From: Desulfobulbaceae bacterium UBA2273
Lineage (GTDB): Bacteria; Desulfobacterota; Desulfobulbia; Desulfobulbales; Desulfurivibrionaceae
DNA length: 64,000 nt
NCBI GenBank assembly: GCA_002347095.1
Contig: DDWZ01000029.1
Location: 124,001-188,000, forward strand
Reading direction: 5' to 3'
Of this stretch, positions 61,034 through 64,000 are shown in pieces; position 1 is the stretch's first letter; each line of letters opens with the position of its first letter. The notes under the pieces were generated by a model that had not been told where the DNA came from, made no database searches, and saw only the letters and a program-made list of their open reading frames with translations. A program made the translations under genes and the position numbers.

Positions 61034-61727
61034 GTTCCGTGAAGATGCGGCGCAGGGATGAGGCGGGCAGTTGGCCGGGCGCGGTGGCCGGGCCGTTGTC
61101 CGGGGCGGCGTAAGTCATGTAGCCGCCGAGATCGGCGGTGGCCACCCGGCTGATCATGCCGGGTGTGCCCATGCAGAAGGCGATGAGGGGCAAGCCCAGC
61201 TCGGCGGCCTGTTCTTGCAGGGCAAGCACCCGGAAGACATCCTGAAAGCAGCGGGCCGTGGTGACGATCTTGCCGATGTCCGCGCCGCTCCGGCATTGCC
61301 GCTGGAAGATTTCGGACAGGGCCTGGCTGGAGGCGGTGCACTTGAAATCATGCCAGGAGACGATGGTTTTGCAGTTGTTGGCCCGGGCTGCCCCGATGAG
61401 CTCCGTGGCCAGGGTGGGATCGGCGTTGAGCTCGATATCCACATAGGCAGCCCCGGCTTGCGCCGCCTGTTTGAGCAGGGCGATGCGCTCTTTTTCCTCG
61501 TCCGCACAGTTGCCGCCTTCCCAGGTGGGACGATTGGTGAACAACAGGGGTTTGCTGAGGCCATCGAGGAAAAACGGGATATCCGGTTCTGTCATGCTGT
61601 CCAGCCGGATCTCGATGACATCGGCGACTGCTTCGGAATTTTTGGCCAGAGCAAGCGTTTCTGCCGGCGTGGCTCCGGCAATGGAAACACAGAGGCGCCG
61701 CACTGCACTGGTCGTAACATTCAACAT
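61017..61727 (-). CDS. aroD: Type I 3-dehydroquinate dehydratase
   Basis: 236 residues from ATG 61725-61727 (GGAG 7 bases upstream); the longer frame to 61802 adds a non-homologous hydrophobic stretch. Type I motifs: DVIEIRLDSMTEP, IVSWHDFKCTAS (catalytic His) and DIGKIVTTARC (Schiff-base Lys). First gene of the aro run. Terminal residues VFTELEHAH overlap aroE. Confidence 0.93.
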   Translation of the reverse strand: MLNVTTSAVRRLCVSIAGATPAETLALAKNSEAVADVIEIRLDSMTEPDIPFFLDGLSKPLLFTNRPTWEGGNCADEEKERIALLKQAAQAGAAYVDIELNADPTLATELIGAARANNCKTIVSWHDFKCTASSQALSEIFQRQCRSGADIGKIVTTARCFQDVFRVLALQEQAAELGLPLIAFCMGTPGMISRVATADLGGYMTYAAPDNGPATAPGQLPASSLRRIFTELEHAH

Positions 61728-61875
61728 GGGGTTGCTCCATGGAAAAAGGCTGAAAAAAATTATACAATGACACACAATAAATGCATTAATAATGCACCGC
61801 AAAACTATTCCATCGCGGATCGCTTGTCAACAGGCATGAGCAGGGGCGCTTGCCTAGGGCCTTGGGAGATGCAGC

Positions 61876-62418
61876 ATGTACCGATTGTTTGTCGCCATCG
61901 ATCTGCCGTCGGATATTATCGCCCGGTTGCAGGGACTCTGCGGCGGGGTGCCCGGGGCCAGATGGGTGCAACCGGAACAGATGCACCTGACCCTGCGCTT
62001 CATCGGCGAGGTGGACGGCGGCATCTTCCAGGATATCAAGGAGGGGCTCGGGAGCATCAAGGCGCATGCTTTTTCCTTGCAGATCAAGGGATTGGGGTTT
62101 TTCCCGCCCCGGAAAACGCCCAGGGTGCTCTGGGCAGGGATTGCACCGGTGGAGCAGGTGAGCGGGCTGCGCAACAGGATTGAAAACCGCCTTATCGGCA
62201 TGGGGCTTGAACCGGAGGGGCGCAAGTATTCCCCGCATATCACCCTGGCCAGGCTGCACGACACCCCGCTTGCCAGGCTGGGCCGCTTTCTGGCCGGGAA
62301 CTCCCTCTTTGCCACGGAGCCGTTTTTGGTCTCGGAGGTTCATCTCTACTCCAGCCAACTGACCGCCAAGGGCGCGTTTCACACCATCGAGGCGTCCTAC
62401 TCTCTCCAGGCGGGTTAG
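61876..62418 (+). CDS. thpR: RNA 2',3'-cyclic phosphodiesterase (2H family)
   Basis: 180 residues. The two catalytic motifs of the 2H superfamily are HLTLRFIGEV (residues about 37-46) and HITLARLHDT near 120. Hydrolyses 2',3'-cyclic ends of RNA. Converges with ispDF; stop codons overlap by four bases. Confidence 0.92.
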   Translation: MYRLFVAIDLPSDIIARLQGLCGGVPGARWVQPEQMHLTLRFIGEVDGGIFQDIKEGLGSIKAHAFSLQIKGLGFFPPRKTPRVLWAGIAPVEQVSGLRNRIENRLIGMGLEPEGRKYSPHITLARLHDTPLARLGRFLAGNSLFATEPFLVSEVHLYSSQLTAKGAFHTIEASYSLQAG

Positions 62419-63593
62419 GCGGGCTGGCTTGCCATCAACACCACGGCGTGGGCGCTGATTCCTTCCTCGCGGCCGGTGTAGCCCATCTGTTCCGTGGTGG
62501 AGGCCTTGAGGTTGATGGACTCAGGCTCCACCCGGCAGGCCTTGGCGAGGATCTTTTGCATGGCCGGGAAATGGGGGGCGAGCTTGGGGCGTTGGGCCAC
62601 CACGGTGATGTCTGCGTTGACCAGACGGAAATGTCTTTCCGCGGCCAACCCGACCACATGGGTAAGCAGCTTGATGCTGGAGATGCCCTTGTACTGCGGG
62701 TCGCTGTCCGGGAAATGGCGGCCGATGTCGCCGCAGCCGCATGCGCCCAGGATGGCGTCGCACAGGGCGTGGGTGAGGACATCGGCGTCTGAATGGCCCA
62801 GGAGCCCCAGTTCGTGGGGGATTTCCATGCCGCCCAGGATCAGGGCTCTGCCCGTGACCAGCCGGTGGGCGTCAAAGCCATGGCCGATCCGCAGTTGCTG
62901 GGCTGGCTGTTGTTTCATGAGGATGGCCTCCGCCATGCGCAGATCATCCGGGCGGGTGATCTTAAGGTTGGTTTCCGAGCCTTCCACCACCACGACCGGC
63001 CAGCCGCCGTGCTCAAGAAGCGAGGCCTCGTCCGTGCCGATAAAACCGTCCTGGTCCGCCTTGGCAAAGGCCTCCTTCAAAAGACCGGTCCGGACCACCT
63101 GGGGGGTTTGCGCCTGCCAGAGTCCTTCCCGCTCCACGGTATGGCGGATGGCGGTGTCCGGAGCCACGGCCTTGAGGGTGTCCTTCACCGGTACGGCCAT
63201 GATGGCACTGCCTGTGGTTGCGGCCGCAGCGAGGCAACGTTGGATGTCTTGGGGGGTGATGAGGGGCCGGGCGCCGTCGTGCACCGCCACCAGGGAGGAG
63301 TCATCCGTCACCTGGGCCAGGCCGATGCGCACCGAATCCTGGCGCAGCTTGCCTCCAATCACCACGGTGCAGCGGCCGTCAAGCTGGTATTGGGCGAGGA
63401 GGGCGCAGGTCAGCTCCCGGTGTTGGGCCGGGACCACCACGACAATGGCATTGATGGCGGGGACTTGGCAAAAGGCGCGGATGGTGTGGATCAGAATGGG
63501 GACGCCAAGCAGTTCGCTGAACTGCTTGGGGGTGGAGGTTCCCATGCGTAACCCTGCGCCGCCCGCGGCAATGATGGCTGTTGCTTTTTGCAT
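62415..63593 (-). CDS. ispDF: Bifunctional IspD/IspF of the MEP pathway
   Basis: 392 residues. IspD: AAGGAGLRMGTSTPKQF at the N-terminus and VAVHDGARPLI. IspF begins near residue 232 with RIGHGFDAHRLV, then LGHSDADVLTHALCDAILGA and CGDIGRHFPDSD for zinc and substrate. It joins CTP to MEP and later cyclises to MEcPP. Starts 15 bp past the end of the RNase P RNA. Confidence 0.95.
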   Translation of the reverse strand: MQKATAIIAAGGAGLRMGTSTPKQFSELLGVPILIHTIRAFCQVPAINAIVVVVPAQHRELTCALLAQYQLDGRCTVVIGGKLRQDSVRIGLAQVTDDSSLVAVHDGARPLITPQDIQRCLAAAATTGSAIMAVPVKDTLKAVAPDTAIRHTVEREGLWQAQTPQVVRTGLLKEAFAKADQDGFIGTDEASLLEHGGWPVVVVEGSETNLKITRPDDLRMAEAILMKQQPAQQLRIGHGFDAHRLVTGRALILGGMEIPHELGLLGHSDADVLTHALCDAILGACGCGDIGRHFPDSDPQYKGISSIKLLTHVVGLAAERHFRLVNADITVVAQRPKLAPHFPAMQKILAKACRVEPESINLKASTTEQMGYTGREEGISAHAVVLMASQPA

Positions 63594-63608
63594 GTGAAAA
63601 TAAAAAAA

Positions 63609-63961
63609 GGGAGTGGGCTGTAAGCCGGATTCTGTACCCCTTTGCAGGGGCCATGATCATTTCTCTATGGATGCCGGTTGCCCGGCATCTCTTGCAACCT
63701 ACCCGGAAGCTTCGGGCGGGCCGCCCTCAAACGCTTCCCTATTTGGTTTTGCTCCAGGAGGGGTTTGCCGTGCCTTGCGTGTCGCCACGCAAGCGGTGGG
63801 CTCTTACCCCACCTTTTCACCCTTACCGGTTGCCCGGCGGTTTGTTTTCTGTGGCACTTTCCTCGGGGTCGCCCCCAGTTCGCGTTACGAACCTCCTTGC
63901 CCTGCGGAGTCCGGACTTTCCTCTGGCGGCCAAAGCCGCCAGCGATCATGCGCCCACTCCC
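63609..63961 (-). ncRNA. rnpB: RNase P RNA (bacterial A type)
   Basis: About 353 nucleotides. P1 is formed by GGGAGTGGGC at the 5' end and GCCCACTCCC at the 3' end. The conserved GAGGAAAGTCCGG (complement at 63911-63923) and the 3' ACAGAATCCGGCTTACAG are both present, with P3, P12-like hairpins between. The - strand 3' end runs into TTTTTTTATTTT, which closes P1 into an intrinsic terminator. Processes tRNA 5' ends. A possible -35 TTGACC is at the very edge of the window (63995-64000), but the spacing to a -10 is unconvincing. Confidence 0.95.
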
Positions 63962-64000
63962 TACACTGCTACAACTGCAAGCAGAATCGGAAAAGGTCAA

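Noticed and set aside
61071..62183. 370-residue + strand ORF running across aroD into thpR
   Set aside because: Antisense to aroD and out of frame with thpR; no domain.

Overview
The window looks like a chromosomal segment of an anaerobic, respiring Desulfobacterota-type bacterium, probably near the Desulfobulbales. That placement is inferred from the right half: FeoAB with its Cys-rich partner, a siroheme/4Fe-4S reductase-like protein with a PCP-reductase domain, a bd-oxidase-like membrane protein fused to an octaheme cytochrome, fused IspDF and an aroD-aroE-aroA run. No 16S gene is present to confirm it.

Left 37 kb: accessory DNA next to a tRNA-Arg(ACG) gene. (1) 1-11.9 kb, + strand: the end of a type 1 BREX locus (brxC 3' end, an AlbA_2/ATPase protein, pglX, a DUF4263 Shedu-like nuclease, pglZ, brxL). 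brxA, brxB and most of brxC lie off the left edge. (2) 12.1-16.0 kb, - strand: an ADP-ribosyltransferase-like ORF, then a five-gene operon with two calcineurin-like phosphoesterases and three small proteins. (3) 16.2-19.5 kb, - strand: a small ORF, a tyrosine recombinase, an initiator-like protein whose C-terminus is a DnaA domain I, an HTH protein and a cluster of iteron-like repeats. These may be the remains of an older element. (4) 19,532-37,208: a well-delimited integrative mobilizable element bounded by a perfect 50-bp direct repeat of the tRNA-Arg 3' part. It carries regulators, a putative initiator, an oriT-like structure, mobC, a relaxase gene with two small genes nested in its 3' part, a helicase/GIY-YIG plus split-methylase restriction module, an uncharacterised three-gene cassette with a PD-(D/E)XK-like protein, a membrane coiled-coil protein, two Cys/His-rich paralogues of a gene in block 2, a ChpS/ChpB toxin-antitoxin pair and its integrase next to the intact tRNA.

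Right 27 kb: core genome. Siroheme reductase-like protein and LysR regulator; iron uptake (Cys-rich protein, FeoB, FeoA) behind a palindromic operator; two membrane genes of a quinol/cytochrome complex; dnaA (without dnaN); protoporphyrinogen oxidase; a flavodoxin-like protein; cob(I)alamin adenosyltransferase; an M48 protease; a J-domain protein; pgi; a large CACHE/PAS/GGDEF/EAL sensor; aroD-aroE-aroA; thpR; ispDF; and RNase P RNA at the right edge.

The best candidates for undescribed biology are the three-gene cassette at 29.1-32.0 kb (possibly inside an integron-like cassette), the dual-phosphoesterase operon at 12.9-16.0 kb with its recurring Cys/His-rich small protein, the initiator carrying a DnaA domain beside iterons, and the BREX locus with an embedded DUF4263 nuclease.
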